The position numbers were made by a program, and so were the translations under genes. A DNA stretch of 64,000 nt. It comes from Rhinopithecus roxellana. Its lineage: Eukaryota > Chordata > Mammalia > Primates > Cercopithecidae. The notes beneath the pieces are model-generated. The model was not told where the DNA came from. It made no database searches and saw only the letters and a program-made list of their open reading frames with translations. The DNA lies in contig NC_044561.1 of NCBI RefSeq assembly GCF_007565055.1, forward strand, positions 25,080,114 through 25,144,113, written 5' to 3'. Of the stretch, positions 35,690-46,548 are shown in pieces (the first letter of the stretch is position 1; each line of letters starts with the position of its first letter).

Positions 35690-35814
35690 GGCTGGGTGTG
35701 GTGACTCATGCCTGTAATCCCAGCATTTTGGGAGGCCGAGGCAGGTGGATCATGAGGTCAGAAGTTCAAGACCAGCCTGACCAACATAGTGAAATCCCGT
35801 CTCTACTAAAAATA

Positions 35815-35848
<34 letters not shown>

Positions 35849-35999
35849 AGCCGGGTGTGGTGGTGGGCATCGGTAGTCCCAGCTACTTGGGAGGCTGAGG
35901 CAGGAGAATCACTTGAACCTGGGAGGCAGATGTTGCAGTGAGCCGAGATCGTGCCATTGCCCCTAGCCTGGGTGACACGCCGAGACTCTGTAAATAAAT
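35690..35999 (+). repeat. Alu element with long internal A-tract
   Basis: The middle A-rich linker is about 29 A long (35817-35845). Confidence 0.92.
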
Positions 36000-36003
36000 A
36001 AAT

Positions 36004-36178
36004 AGCCAGGTGTGATTACAGGTGGATGCCTGTAGTCCCAGCTTCTCAGAGGCTAAGGCACGAGAATCACTTGAACCTGGAAGGTGGAGTTTGCAGTGAG
36101 CCAAGATTGTGCCACTGGACTCCAGCCTGGGCTACAAAGTGAGACTCTGTCTAAAAAATAAAAATAAAAATAAAAAAT
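36004..36178 (+). repeat. Alu fragment
   Basis: Sense right-arm fragment ending in AAAAT repeats. Confidence 0.87.
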
Positions 36179-36460
36179 GAATAAATAATAGTGAACATGT
36201 CCACTCCAAGAATAAATAGCATCTAGCCTCTTTGTGAGTGGGCTTCACAAATGTTTTCGAAGAGGCTAACATCTCTTAAATCAAGTGTAACATGTGATAA
36301 CATTTAAAAGAAGGCTTTAAAGCATATAGTTAAATTGGTTTCCTTGTATTTTACAGCAGGTTAAATGAAAACCCGAAAATCATGGGTTTCTAGGTTTGGC
36401 TAGGACTTTAAAATATTATGGAGCCATCTACTATGGTGGTTTAAAAACTCCTTTTACTAG
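36179..36460. other. Single-copy stretch
   Basis: Nothing recognised. Confidence 0.5.
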
Positions 36461-36744
36461 GCTGGGCATGGTGGCTCAATCCCAGCATTTTGGAAGGCCG
36501 AGGCAGGAGGATCATGAAGTCAGGATTTCAAGACCAGCCTGGACAACATAGTGAAACCCTGTCTGTACTAAAAATATAAAAATTAGCCAGGTGTGGTGGC
36601 ATGTGCCTGTAGTCCCAGCTACTCAGGAGGCTGAGGGGAGAGAATTGCTTGAACCTGGGAGGCAGAGGTTGCAGTGAGCTGAGACCACGCCATTGCACTC
36701 CAGCCTGGGTAGCAGAGTGAGACTCCGTTTCAAAAAGAAAAACA
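36461..36744 (+). repeat. Alu element
   Basis: Sense Alu with a small early deletion. Confidence 0.92.
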
Positions 36745-36879
36745 GGCCGGGCCCGGTGGCTCACGCCTGTAATCCCAGCACTTTGGGAGGCAGAGGGGGG
36801 TGGATCACGAGGTCAGGAGATGGAGACCATCCTGGCTAACATGGTGAAAATCTGTCTTTACTAAAAATACAAAAAATTG

Positions 36880-37173
36880 GCCGGGTGCAGTGTCTCACGC
36901 CTGTAATCCCAGCACTTTGGGAGGCCGAGGCGGGTGGATCACGAGGTCAGGAGATCGAGACCATCCTGGCTAACACAGTGAAACCCCATCTCTACTAAAT
37001 ATACAAAAAATTAGCCGGGCGAGGTGGCGGGCGCCTGTAGTCCCAGCTACTCGGGAGGCTGAGGCAGGAGAATGGCGTGAACCCAGGAGGCGGAGCTTGC
37101 AGTGAGCCGAGATCGCGCCACTGCACTCCAGCCTGGGCGACAGAGCAAGACTCCGTCTCAAAAAAAAAAAAAA
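36880..37173 (+). repeat. AluY-like element (nested)
   Basis: Full-length sense Alu. Confidence 0.93.
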
Positions 37174-37174
37174 A

Positions 37175-37456
37175 GGCCGGGCGCGGTGGCTCAAGCCTGT
37201 AATCCCAGCACTTTGGGAGGCCGAGGCGGGCGGATCACGAGGTCAGGAGATCGAGACTATCCTGGCTAACACGGTGAAACCCCGTCTCTACTAAAAAAAT
37301 ACAAAAAACTAGCCGGGCGAGGTGGCGGGCGCCTGTAGTCCCAGCTACTCGGGAGGCTGAGGCAGGAGAATGGCGTAAACCCGGGAGGCGGAGTTTGCAG
37401 TGAGCTGAGATCTGGCCACTGCACTCCAGCCTGGGTGACAGAGTGAGACTCCTTCT

Positions 37457-37498
<42 letters not shown>
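37175..37498 (+). repeat. AluYR-like element (nested)
   Basis: GCTCAAGCCTG, ACTAGCCGGGCGAGGTGG and GAGATCTGGCCACTGC; about 40-base A-tail. Confidence 0.93.
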
Positions 37499-37500
<2 letters not shown>

Positions 37501-37675
37501 AGCTGGGCATGTTGGCGGGCACCTGTAGTCCCAGTTACTCGGGAGGCAGAGGCAGGAGAATGGCGTGAACTTGGGAGGCGGAACTTATAGTGAGCTGAGA
37601 TCACACCACTGCTCTCCCTCCAGCCTGGGCAACAGAGCAAGACTCCGTCTCAAAAAAAAAAAAAAAAAAAAAAAA

Positions 37676-38379
37676 CCCAACCAAACAAACAAAAAGCAAA
37701 CCCCAAAAAACTCATTTTACTTTTCTTTGTTCATTGATTTATTAATTCATTCACTGACTCATTTGTGCAACTGTATTTACATACCAGGCATCTGCTAGGC
37801 ATTTGCAATGGTAACTTGAGAGGCAGTTCAAGATACAAAGCAGATGACGGGTCACAGAGGCACTGTTTGGTGTAGAGGAGTGCAGACCAAGGGACTTACT
37901 TTATCTCATCCTTCCCCTTTTCTTTCCATGCAGTATAGTCACTGAGGTGGGTTCAAGGTTCCCAAAGTGGGGTGACATTTGTGTACCATTGATCCTAATT
38001 CAACAAATGGTTGCTCTTGGTGACTCTTTTCCCAGGAAAATCCATGCAGAGAAGCATTCATTCCACATTTGGGCAGGTGAGCTGGCGTGACAGTGTGAGG
38101 TTAACGTGGATGCAGCAGGTGCCTGCCCTCAGGGTGGAGCTCCTCTGTGTGACTCAATGAAACTGATAGGGGTCTCTGGGTGAGGGTTGGTGGACTGAGC
38201 CTCTGGCTGAGCACTTCGTAGCTCTTTGGTTCTGTCATTCAGTAGCCACAGCCACAGCTAGAGTAACTCATCTTATGTCCCAGATTGCTTAGAGTCATTT
38301 GGCATGAGAATCATGGTACCTGGATGGACTTATTTAGCATCTTAGAGAGTGGGCAGCAGGGGCAGAAGAATAATTCTTC
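37676..38379. other. Single-copy stretch
   Basis: Nothing recognised. Confidence 0.5.
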
Positions 38380-38810
38380 ATTCATTTACTTATTAATTCA
38401 ACAATGATTTATTTCTCTATTCAATAATCAGGTACCTGGTACTTTTATGTGCCAGGCTGCTATGCTAGCCACTAGGGATTTGGGGTGTCCTCTGGGGGAC
38501 TTACCATTGAATGGGAGAGGCTGATGTGAAGGATGATGTCCTATTAAATGTAACAGTGCAGCTATGCTGAGTCCTGCCAAGCCTCCGAGTATATGTGGTG
38601 CTCTGTGAATAGGTAGCAGGGGGTTGCACCGGGTTGAAGGGAGACAGAGATGTGTGAACTGTGGTCTGAGGGGTGGGCTTGTGTCTATGTATGAGCAAGA
38701 CGGTTGTCCCAGAGAACAGGCATAGCATGTGCAAAGGCCCTGAGGAGGCATTTGGAGGGCTTCAAAGAGGTACAATGTCCAAACACTGCTGATGAGCAGA
38801 AGCAGGTACC
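38380..38810 (-). repeat. L2-like relic
   Basis: ATTCAACAATGATTTATTTC, ATGTGCCAGGC and GCATGTGCAAAGGCCCTGAG are inverted L2-type words. Confidence 0.5.
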
Positions 38811-39251
38811 AAGTGATTCAGCACCTTGAATGCTCAGCAGATACCTCCTTTAAGTCAAGCGAGTCGTCCAGAACCACCAGTTCCAATTCTAGGCAATCAG
38901 TCCTCCTATTTGCCCCCACATCCCGCATTTAAAAAGCGACATTTGTTACCTAGTTGTAATTGCTGTGTGTGTATGTGTGTGTTTCTTACAGAAGACTGTG
39001 AGTTGCATGGTTGCTGGGGATATTTCATGCTCATCTTTGTACACACCGTAGGTGCTCAATAAACGTATCAGAGGACAGGGAAGATTGTTATTGAGCACGT
39101 ACTGTGGGCTCAGCACTATTTATGCACACGTACATATAAGGCTACAAAATCGAAAAGCCAAAAGGAGCATACGTTTTACAAGCTGGAGTAGATGCCAGCG
39201 GATGCATTTGGAGCTTGAAAGCTTTTGTGCCGTCTGTTCCCATACTGCCAG
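38811..39251. other. Single-copy stretch
   Basis: Short GT tract near 38964; AATAAA at 39057-39063 with no identified transcript. Confidence 0.45.
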
Positions 39252-39441
39252 AACTCCGGAACTGAGGCTGTCATCCTGTGTCTCCGTAGACCTGCTGAAA
39301 CTCAGCCTGCTGGGACGAGTCTACTTTCCCCCCTCCTGTTTCTACCATGGAAGTGTGTGGACAGCTCCATTCACGATGACATGTGACACCACTGGCTTTT
39401 CCCGGCAATCACACGCCCTGACCCAGGGCCTGCCAGCTTGG
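39252..39441 (+). other. Candidate non-coding upstream exon
   Basis: A pyrimidine-rich stretch ending ACTGCCAG precedes 39252, and a consensus donor GTAAGT follows at 39442. The interval is single-copy, repeat-free and about 2.2 kb before the KIAA1671 start exon. A nearer alternative acceptor (CTCCGTAG) would start it at 39290. Only splice-signal quality and position support it. Confidence 0.25.
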
Positions 39442-40105
39442 GTAAGTGGGGCCCATGCTTGACCGAAGCTTGAAGGCTGGAGTGTCCAGGGACGTGGAGA
39501 GCGCCTGTGGGTTCTGCCAGAAAATTTTCTCTCTGTCCTTTGAATCCTGTCATTTTTCCGTGTCTCATGTGTTGGCTATTACGTATGTATCCCCGATCAG
39601 GGTTTCCAGAGGTCACAGGGACTGGCTCTAAAGGCCAGCGGCTCTGATTCTGGGTGGGATTCTGGAGCCTTAGAACTCTGGTTGGGATCTTCGTGGATGG
39701 AAATTTTCCAGTTCTCAGATCCTTCATATCTGTCCCTCCGTTCTACCTCTAACCGTGTCTAGACAGTGTTCTCCAGTTCGGGGAGATGGAATCTGTTAGC
39801 ACCATCGAGCGTGTAAGGAAGAGAAAATATCAAAATCTGTCTGCCTTTCTTTCCTGGAGGCTGCTGAGTGAGTCAGAGCCGGGGGAGCAGTGTGGGGCCC
39901 CAAGGAAGGGAAGTGGAGAGGCTTGTATTTAACTAAAATACCTTCTACTTTTTTAGTCCATCTAGGTGGGGGCTGGCTGGGGGCAGTTTCACAGGGAAGA
40001 AAACACTGGCATGAAGAGAGCCTGAGGGATCGAGAACAGCAACTTACCTGGCACTTTTTAAGACCAGAAAGGAATAAAAAATAATTTTTAAAAAGACAGA
40101 GCTGA
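39442..40105. other. Single-copy stretch
   Basis: Nothing recognised. Confidence 0.5.
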
Positions 40106-40394
40106 GGCCGGGCATGGTGGCTCACACCTGTAATCCCACCACTTTGGGAGGCCGAGATGGGCGGATCACCTGAGGTCAGGAGTTCGAAACCAACCTGACC
40201 AACGTGGAGAAACCCCATCTCTACTAAAAGTACAAAATTAACTGGGGGTGGTGGCGCATGCCTGTAATCCCAGCTACTTAGGAGGCTGAGGCAGGAGAAT
40301 GGCTTGAACCTGGGAAGAGGAGGTTGCTGTGAGCTGAGATTGTGCCATTGCACTCCAGCCTGGGCAACAAGAGTGAAACTCGGTCTCCAAAAAA
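40106..40394 (+). repeat. Alu element
   Basis: AAAAGACAGAGCT flanks both ends. Confidence 0.94.
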
Positions 40395-40399
40395 AGACA

Positions 40400-40720
40400 G
40401 AGCTAAATGGGTAGTGAACTTGAGGTTAGGTTTCAGCTGGGTGACTGTAGGCAAGTCTGGTGACCTCTCTGGGCCCTTTCCCTTCATCTCCATGAGGGAG
40501 ATAACGATGATGCCTTCATTCCTGCCTTTCGGGGTTGCTGGAGGATTAATGAGAGAGGAAGGCCCTTGCTTTGAGAAAACAGATCTCATAGCAGCGTGAA
40601 CAAGAGGCTTATGCCCCAAGCTGCTGCAAAATGGGGTCTCCTAATTGTACCTACTAAATAGGGTTGTGAGGAGGATGAGATTTATAAAACACAAGAAGCA
40701 TGTCACACAGCTCGAGATCT
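40400..40720 (+). repeat. MIR-like relics
   Basis: CTGGGTGACTGTAGGCAAGT and ATAGGGTTGTGAGGAGGATG fit one or two sense MIRs. Confidence 0.55.
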
Positions 40721-41179
40721 CATTCATGGGAAGCCCTCACAGTTGGACGTTTCTTTTTATTAAGAATATGAAGGCAATCAGCATAAAATGTGTGTTCAAC
40801 AGAAAAGAACCACAAGCAAACAAATAACAAAAGCAGGTTGAGTGAGAAAAATAAGAATGACTTCTTTTTATGGCATCTGGAAGGGCTGGGGGAGGGGAAA
40901 GAAAAGGAACTAAGGGACGATTGGGTGGGGTTGGTGCCTAGGGCATGGGTTCCAAGGTCACTAACCAGCTTTATGCTCCCAGGCACTCCCGAGCTGCGAG
41001 CTGCGTTGCTGTGTGACCTGCAGCGGGTCACTTGCCTTCTCTGTGCTAGGTGCTTAGCATACACTTGTGATTAGGATCACCTGGGATGTGAGCAGGCTCT
41101 GCAATGGGAAAACAGGGTAACAGGAGTGAGGGAATGTGAGGACGCTCCCACTGAGGCCTATTCAGGGAGGAGCATGTGT
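40721..41179. other. Single-copy stretch
   Basis: Nothing recognised. Confidence 0.5.
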
Positions 41180-41340
41180 GGTGTGAGTTTGGTGTCAAAC
41201 CTGGTTTTAAATCCTGGCTTTGCCTCTTGCTTCCTGGGTGACTCCAGACCAGTTAGTTGGCCTCTCTGAGCTGGTTTCCTTATCTGTATAGCAGCGATCA
41301 CTGCTTTTTGCTGTAAGTGCTGGCCTCTGGATTAGCTGAG
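41180..41340 (+). repeat. MIR SINE
   Basis: AACCTGGTTTTAAATCCTGG and TGGCCTCTCTGAGCTGGTTT. Confidence 0.75.
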
Positions 41341-41603
41341 TCGGGAAAACCCTCTAGCGAGTGTTGATGCTTTTTCTACACCCTTAGAGCTGGAACGAAC
41401 TTCAGGGATGGACATTTAGTCCATTCCCCTTGTCCAGAGCTCAGAGACTGGGAGAGGCAGGTCCAAGCCTGCCTGGTGAGGTCAGCGGAGGGCTGTCGTA
41501 CAGAATCTGGGGCTCAGGACTCTGTCCCATTTCTCTAAACCATTTTGCTTCAACCCAGACACTATTTTCCAAACTTACTTTTGTTTTTGTTTGTTTTGTT
41601 TAG

Positions 41604-41658
41604 CAATTGCTTCTCCATTCTCGATGTTCCTAACCCCCATGGATCCACAACTGTAACC
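41604..41658 (+). promoter_or_regulatory. KIAA1671: 5' leader part of first coding exon, with a short uORF
   Basis: A T-rich tract ending in TTTAG at 41603 looks like a 3' splice site, so the exon probably starts at 41604 and this is the last piece of 5' UTR. An ATG at 41624 opens a 10-codon upstream ORF (a second ATG in the same frame at 41639) that stops at 41654-41656, two bases before the main start codon. The exon start is inferred from the splice signal alone. Confidence 0.6.
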
Positions 41659-43196
41659 ATGGCCACGCGGGTCGAGGTGGGCTCCATAACGCCCTTGACG
41701 GCTGTGCCAGGCCTGGGTGAGATTGGCAAGGAGGAGACCCTGACGAGGACCTACTTCCTCCAGGCCGGCGAAGCCTCTGGGGCTCCTCCAGCCCGGATCT
41801 TGGAAGCAAAGAGCCCCCTGCGGAGCCCGGCCCGCTTACTCCCTCTGCCAAGGCTCGCCCCCAAACCCTTCTCGAAGGAGCAGGATGTGAAATCTCCTGT
41901 CCCATCTCTGCGGCCCATTTTAACTGGACCTTCTTCCTCTGGGGGGCTCTCTGAGGAGCCAGCAGCAAAGGATCTGGACAAGAGGATGCCTGGCTTGGTG
42001 GGGCAGGAGGTGGGCAGTGGGGAGGGCCCGAGGACAGGCTCGCCCCTCTTCAACAAGGCTGTGTTCCTGCGGCCCAGCCCCAACACCATGATTCTCTTCG
42101 AAACCACCAAAAGCGGCCCCACTCTGGGGAAGGCGGTCAGTGAGGGGGCCGAGGAGGCCAAGCCAGGTGTGTCTGGCTCCCGGCCTGAGGTGGCCGCCAA
42201 GCCCACCCTGCTCACCCGAAAGCTTGCGGGGACCCTTCCCCGGTCAGGCCCCCTGTCTCAGGACATAAAGTCACCTGTACCCCAAGAGGAGGCAGGCCAA
42301 GACCAGCCTCCCTTAAAGGCCAGCAGTGTGGAGGACACGGCATGCCCCTTTGTGGAGCCCAGGCCTCGCCTGAAGAGGAGGCCTGTGTCTGCCATTTTCA
42401 TGGAGTCCATTCAGCCTCAGAAGCCAGGCCCTGGCGCAGCAGCCACAGTGGGCAAAGTGCCCCCATCCCCTCCCGAGAAGACGTGGGTGAGGAAGCCCAG
42501 GCCCTTGTCCATGGACCTCACGGCCCGGTTTGAGAACAAAGAGGCCTTGCTGAGGAAGGTGGCCGATGAAGGAAGTGGAGCCACAGCAGGGGACATGGCT
42601 GGGCTAGAGAGGCCCAGAGCAGCGTCCAAGCTGGACAGGGAGTGTTTGGTCAAGGCGGAGGCTCCTCTTCATGATCCTGATTCGGACTTCCTAGAGGTGG
42701 CCAAGAAAATCCGTGAGCAGAAGGAGAAGATGCTTTCCAAGCCAGAGACGGGCAGCCCCAGAACCCTGGGGGGCTCAGTCAGGGTCACCCCCAGCAAAGA
42801 CCAGAGTCCCCGGGAAGAAAGGGCCAAGCTGGACCCAGAGCCAGAGAAGGCTGCTGAGTCTGCCTCGCCCAGGCTGGGAAGGGGCCTAGAACTTGCTGAG
42901 GTTAAGAGCAGAGTGGCGGAAGGGGAGGCCCCGGCAGGGGGAGAGTGGGCCTCCAGGAGGAGTGTCAGGAAGTGCATCAGCCTATTTCGGGAGGACAGCA
43001 CCTTGGCCTTGGCAGTGGGGTCTGAACCCCGCCTGGCCACCCCCGCGTCCCCACTGGTGGCACCAGAGCCGGAGAAAGGGGTTGTCAGCGTCCAGGAGCG
43101 GATCAGAGGCTGGACTGCCGAGAGCTCCGAGGCCAAGCCCGAGGTCAGGAGGAGGACGTTCCAGGCTCGGCCACTGTCGGCGGATTTGACCAAATT
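41659..43196 (+). CDS. KIAA1671: KIAA1671, first coding exon (residues 1-512)
   Basis: This exon encodes the N-terminus of KIAA1671, a large protein of unknown precise function; I recognise the opening MATRVEVGSITPL segment. The start ATG at 41659 has a strong context (ACCATGG), and the open frame upstream of it (from 41545) is intronic because a splice acceptor lies at 41603. The translation is rich in P, S, E, K and R with no membrane segment or signal peptide, as expected for a disordered protein. A short motif recurs: RPVSAIF at residue 241, RPLSMDLTARF at 281 and RPLSADLTKLF at 504. A short charged stretch (KIREQKEK) lies near residue 355. The exon ends at a consensus donor, GTAAGT at 43197, in phase 2. 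The family is related at its C-terminus to tankyrase-1-binding protein (from memory), but that region is outside this window. Confidence 0.88.
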
Positions 43197-43200
43197 GTAA

Positions 43201-43654
43201 GTAGGCACATCCTACACCCCTCCCTCAGCCGCCCACCCACAGACCCTGAGGAGGAGGGAACCAGGCTGGGCACCTGTTGCCCCCCTCAGTTTACCCATAG
43301 CCCAAGAGGAGGTCGTGGCAGGGTCCATTTCTCAGATGAGGAAGGTGAGACACGGAGAGGCAGTGCAGCTTCCCTCTGGGTATGGCCAGCCGGGGGGCCT
43401 GGAGCTGTTTTCATGGCTTTTCTCAGCTTCAGATGTGCTGTGTGATTGAACTGGGTGGTGTGTGCCCATTTCACGGAGGCAGGGCAGAAGGGTGAAATAC
43501 TGTGAGGAGGTGGGAGCTGGATGGCATTCCGCTCGGCCTGTCTCCATAGCTAAGCCTTTCTTCCCTGAAGGCAGAGAGAGAACACGTCAGACTGGGCCTA
43601 AGCCTCTATGAGTGGCCCAAAAAATAAACTCAGAGGAGTCAAGGTAACTTGGGC
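43201..43654. other. Intron, single-copy
   Basis: Intron sequence after the first coding exon of KIAA1671; nothing else recognised. Confidence 0.6.
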
Positions 43655-43678
43655 AAGTCAGTTGGTTAATACTGATAT

Positions 43679-43680
<2 letters not shown>

Positions 43681-43716
<36 letters not shown>

Positions 43717-43997
43717 AGACGGAGTCTCGCTCTGTCGCCCGGGCTGGAGTGCAGTGGCCGGATCTCAGCTCACTGCAAGCTCCGCCTCCCGGGTTTACGC
43801 CATTCTCCTGCCTCAGCCTCCCGAGTAGCTGGGACTACAGGCGCCCGCCACCTCACCCGGCTAGTTTTTTGTATTTTTTAGTAGAGACGGGGTTTCACCA
43901 TGTTAGCCAGGATGGTCTCGATCTTCTGACCTCGTGATCCGCCCGTCTCGGCCTCCCAAAGCGCTGGGATTACAGGCTTGAGCCACCGCGCCCGGCC
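43681..43997 (-). repeat. AluYR-like element in the minisatellite
   Basis: Read antisense it carries the ACTAGCCGGGTGAGGTGG and GAGATCCGGCCACTGC markers. Apparent duplication TTAATACTGATATTC cannot be told apart from a minisatellite unit. Confidence 0.93.
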
Positions 43998-44036
43998 AAT
44001 ACTGATATTCTAAGTCAGTTGGTTAATACTGATATT

Positions 44037-44330
44037 CTTTTTTTTTTTGAGACGGAGTCTCACTCTGTTGCCTAGGTTGGAGTGCAGTGGTGCGACCTCC
44101 ACTCGCTGCAGCCTCTGCCTCCTGGGTTCAAGCAGTTCTTCTGCCTCAGACTCCTGAGTAGCTGGTATTACAGGTGCCTGCCACCACACCCAGCTAATTT
44201 TTGTATTTTTAGTAGAGATGGGGTTTTACCAGGTAGGCCAGGCTGGTCTCAAACTCCTGACCTGCGGTGATCCGCCCACCTCGGCCTCCCAAAGTGCTGG
44301 GATTACAGGCGTGAGCCACCGTGCCCGGCC
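44037..44330 (-). repeat. Alu element in the minisatellite
   Basis: Full-length antisense Alu. Confidence 0.93.
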
Positions 44331-44609
44331 TAATACTGATACTCTAAGTCAGTTGGTTAATACTGATCTTCTAAGTCATTTGGTTAATAATGATATTCTA
44401 AGTCAGTTTGCAATCTACTAAGTCAGTTGGTTAATAATGATATTCTACGTCAGTTGGTTAATAATGATATTCTAAGTCGGTTGGTTAATACCGATATTCT
44501 ACATCAGTTGGTTAATATCGATATTCTAAGTCAGTTGGTTAGTAATTATATTCTAAGTCAGTTGGTTAATACCGATGTTCTAAGTCAGTTGGTTAATAAT
44601 GATATTCTA

Positions 44610-44897
44610 GGCTGGGCGCGGTGGCTCATGCCTGTAATCCCAGCACTATAGGAGGCCGAGGTGGGTGGGTCATGAGGTCAGGAGATCGAGACCAGCCTGG
44701 CCAACATGGTGAAACTCCATCTCTACTAAAAATACAAAAATTAGCTGGGCATGGTGGCACACATCTGTAATCCCAGCTACTCAGGAGGCTAAGGCAGGAG
44801 AATCGCTTGAACCTGGGAGGCAGAGGATGCAGTGAGCCGAGATCACACCACTCCAGCCTGGACAACAGAGCAAGATACCATCACACACAAAAAGAAA
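44610..44897 (+). repeat. Alu element in the minisatellite
   Basis: Sense Alu, opposite orientation to the other two. Confidence 0.93.
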
Positions 44898-44930
44898 GAT
44901 ATTCTAAGTCAGTTGGTTAATAATGATATT

Positions 44931-45249
44931 GTAAACTTGGCCCACCTCCGACATTTCTTCTTTGTTTTCCCACAAGTGGCCACAACAGAGAGATGCCACT
45001 GGGCATGATCGACTGGCTCTTAATGGCATGCATGCCACGGACATACTTTGTCCAGGGTGGAGCTTGCAAAGGCAGGATCTCTGGGCAGACTGCCCTCCCG
45101 GCCCTGGGAACCAGGACAGCCAGCCAAGCCAAAGCTAGACCACTGGCTCTCAGTGCTTTAGGATAACCCAGAAAAAATACCAGTGCCTGGGCCCCACCCC
45201 TAGAGATTCCCAATTCACTTGATTTGGGGAGGGTCTTGTATTTTGGTAG
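44931..45249. other. Intron, single-copy
   Basis: Nothing recognised. Confidence 0.5.
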
Positions 45250-45564
45250 TTTTTCTTTTATTTTTTATTTTTATTTATTTATTTATTTTTGAGATGGAGT
45301 TGCTCTGTTGCCCAGGCTGGAGTGCAGTGTCGCGATCTCAGCTCACTGCAACCTCTGCCTCCCGGGTTCAGGCAATTCTCCTGCCTCAGCTGCCCGAGTA
45401 GCTGGGATTACAGGGGCAGGCCACCACACCCAGCTAATTTTTGTATTTTTAGTAGAGATGGGGTTTCACCATGTTAGGCTGTTCTCGAACTCCTGACCTT
45501 GTGATCCGCCCACCTTGGCCTCCCAAAGTGCTGGAATTACAGGGGTGAGCCACTGCGCCCGGCC
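45250..45564 (-). repeat. Alu element
   Basis: TTTTGGTAGTTTTT flanks both ends. Confidence 0.94.
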
Positions 45565-45693
45565 CACGTTTTGGTAGTTTTTAAAAGCTTCCAAGTCGAT
45601 CTTATGTGCAGCCAGGCATGACAACCCCTGAGTTAAGATATCAGAGAAGGACACCTATGCCAGGGTCCTAATATGCTTCCTCTCACTATGTCA

Positions 45694-45759
45694 TGGAAGA
45701 GCCTTGGAGAGGCTGTGTGATTATCTTGGAAGAACCTTGGAGAGGCTGTGTGATTATCT
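45694..45759 (+). repeat. 33-bp tandem duplication
   Basis: Two adjacent 33-base copies differing at one base (GAGCC versus GAACC) at 45694-45726 and 45727-45759. Confidence 0.94.
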
Positions 45760-46179
45760 GTCAGATGGGGAAACTGAGGCTCTGAGTTCAGACACAACTC
45801 CTCTCAGCCTCACATATCCTGGGAGGCAGACCCTGAGTTGCTGAGTGTAGGTTAGGTTTAAGTGGTTTCATTCCTCTCCCTTTCCTTTTCTTCAAAGTCC
45901 CCAGCTCTGAACTAAACACGTGCTACATCTCCAGGTATTTACACCAGAGAGCTCTCCAGGGATGGAAAGCTTCTAGCTCCACCCCCTCCTCCCTTTTTAA
46001 GGTCTGGTGATCCAGAGAGGCAGAGACAGACCTGGGCCCCCACACATTCCTTGACATCCCACTACCCTTCAGTCTGGGGGCTGCTCTGAGGCGGGGCTGC
46101 TCTTTTACCTGGCATTGCTAACAACAGCCATTCATTATCCCTCCTGGGGCATCTTCGCTCTTCCCTAAACGCCCTCACA

Positions 46180-46350
46180 TAGCTATTAGGGCCTTGAGCA
46201 GCCTCTTATCTGCCCCATAAAAGGGATGGGGAGGTGTTAATTATCCCTGTTTTATAGATGAAGAAACAGAGGCTCAGGTGAGGTCACAAGCCTAACCCAG
46301 GCTCCCCCAGTGAAGAGGCAGTAGAGCTGGGACTAGCACCTGGGTGTCTT
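46180..46350 (-). repeat. MIR SINE
   Basis: GAAACAGAGGCTCAGGTGAG and GAGCTGGGACTAGCACC. Confidence 0.8.
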
Positions 46351-46548
46351 CCCCCAGCCTGGGGCTCCTTCCACCCCGGTAATGCTGTGTTTAAGGTAGG
46401 CTGTCCCCACTGGGCAGTTCTCCTTTTGGTAAGGGGAAAGGAAATGTCCTTTCTTAAGGTTACTTGGCCTGGGCTCCTGAGCTGGTGTGTGGGCTGGGGG
46501 GAATAACAGCTTCCAGCTCCGTAAAGGTAACTCAGATCTCTGCACCAG

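Larger units (their letters stand above)
36745..37675 (+). repeat. Outer Alu split by two Alus
   Basis: Left part 36745-36879 and right part 37497-37675 are complementary halves of one sense Alu. Confidence 0.8.
43655..44930 (+). repeat. 27-bp minisatellite interrupted by three Alus
   Basis: Units with the core AGTCAGTTGGTTAAT followed by ATATTC repeat with a period of 27 bp at 43655-43680, 43998-44036, 44331-44609 and 44898-44930, about 13 units in all. The period equals nine codons, so one frame reads LVNNDILSQ again and again. Alus at 43681-43997, 44037-44330 and 44610-44897 split it. It begins about 460 bp after the first coding exon of KIAA1671. Confidence 0.92.

Noticed and set aside
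39052..39462. Open frame of 136 codons over the candidate leader exon
   Set aside because: No domain or start context; the frame runs across both proposed splice sites. Reported only as a possible non-coding exon.
41545..41658. Upstream in-frame extension of the KIAA1671 frame from an ATG at 41545
   Set aside because: A T-rich splice acceptor at 41603 lies inside it, and the ATG at 41659 has the better context and matches the known N-terminus.
42669..43208. Long minus-strand frame opposite the first coding exon
   Set aside because: Shadow of the GC-rich KIAA1671 exon on the other strand.
44427..44651. Open nine-residue repeat frame in the minisatellite
   Set aside because: No promoter, splice site or start context; openness follows from the 27-bp period.
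43655..44930. Regular direct repeats that might suggest a CRISPR array
   Set aside because: Units abut with no spacers, the setting is a primate intron, and no cas genes exist; it is a minisatellite.
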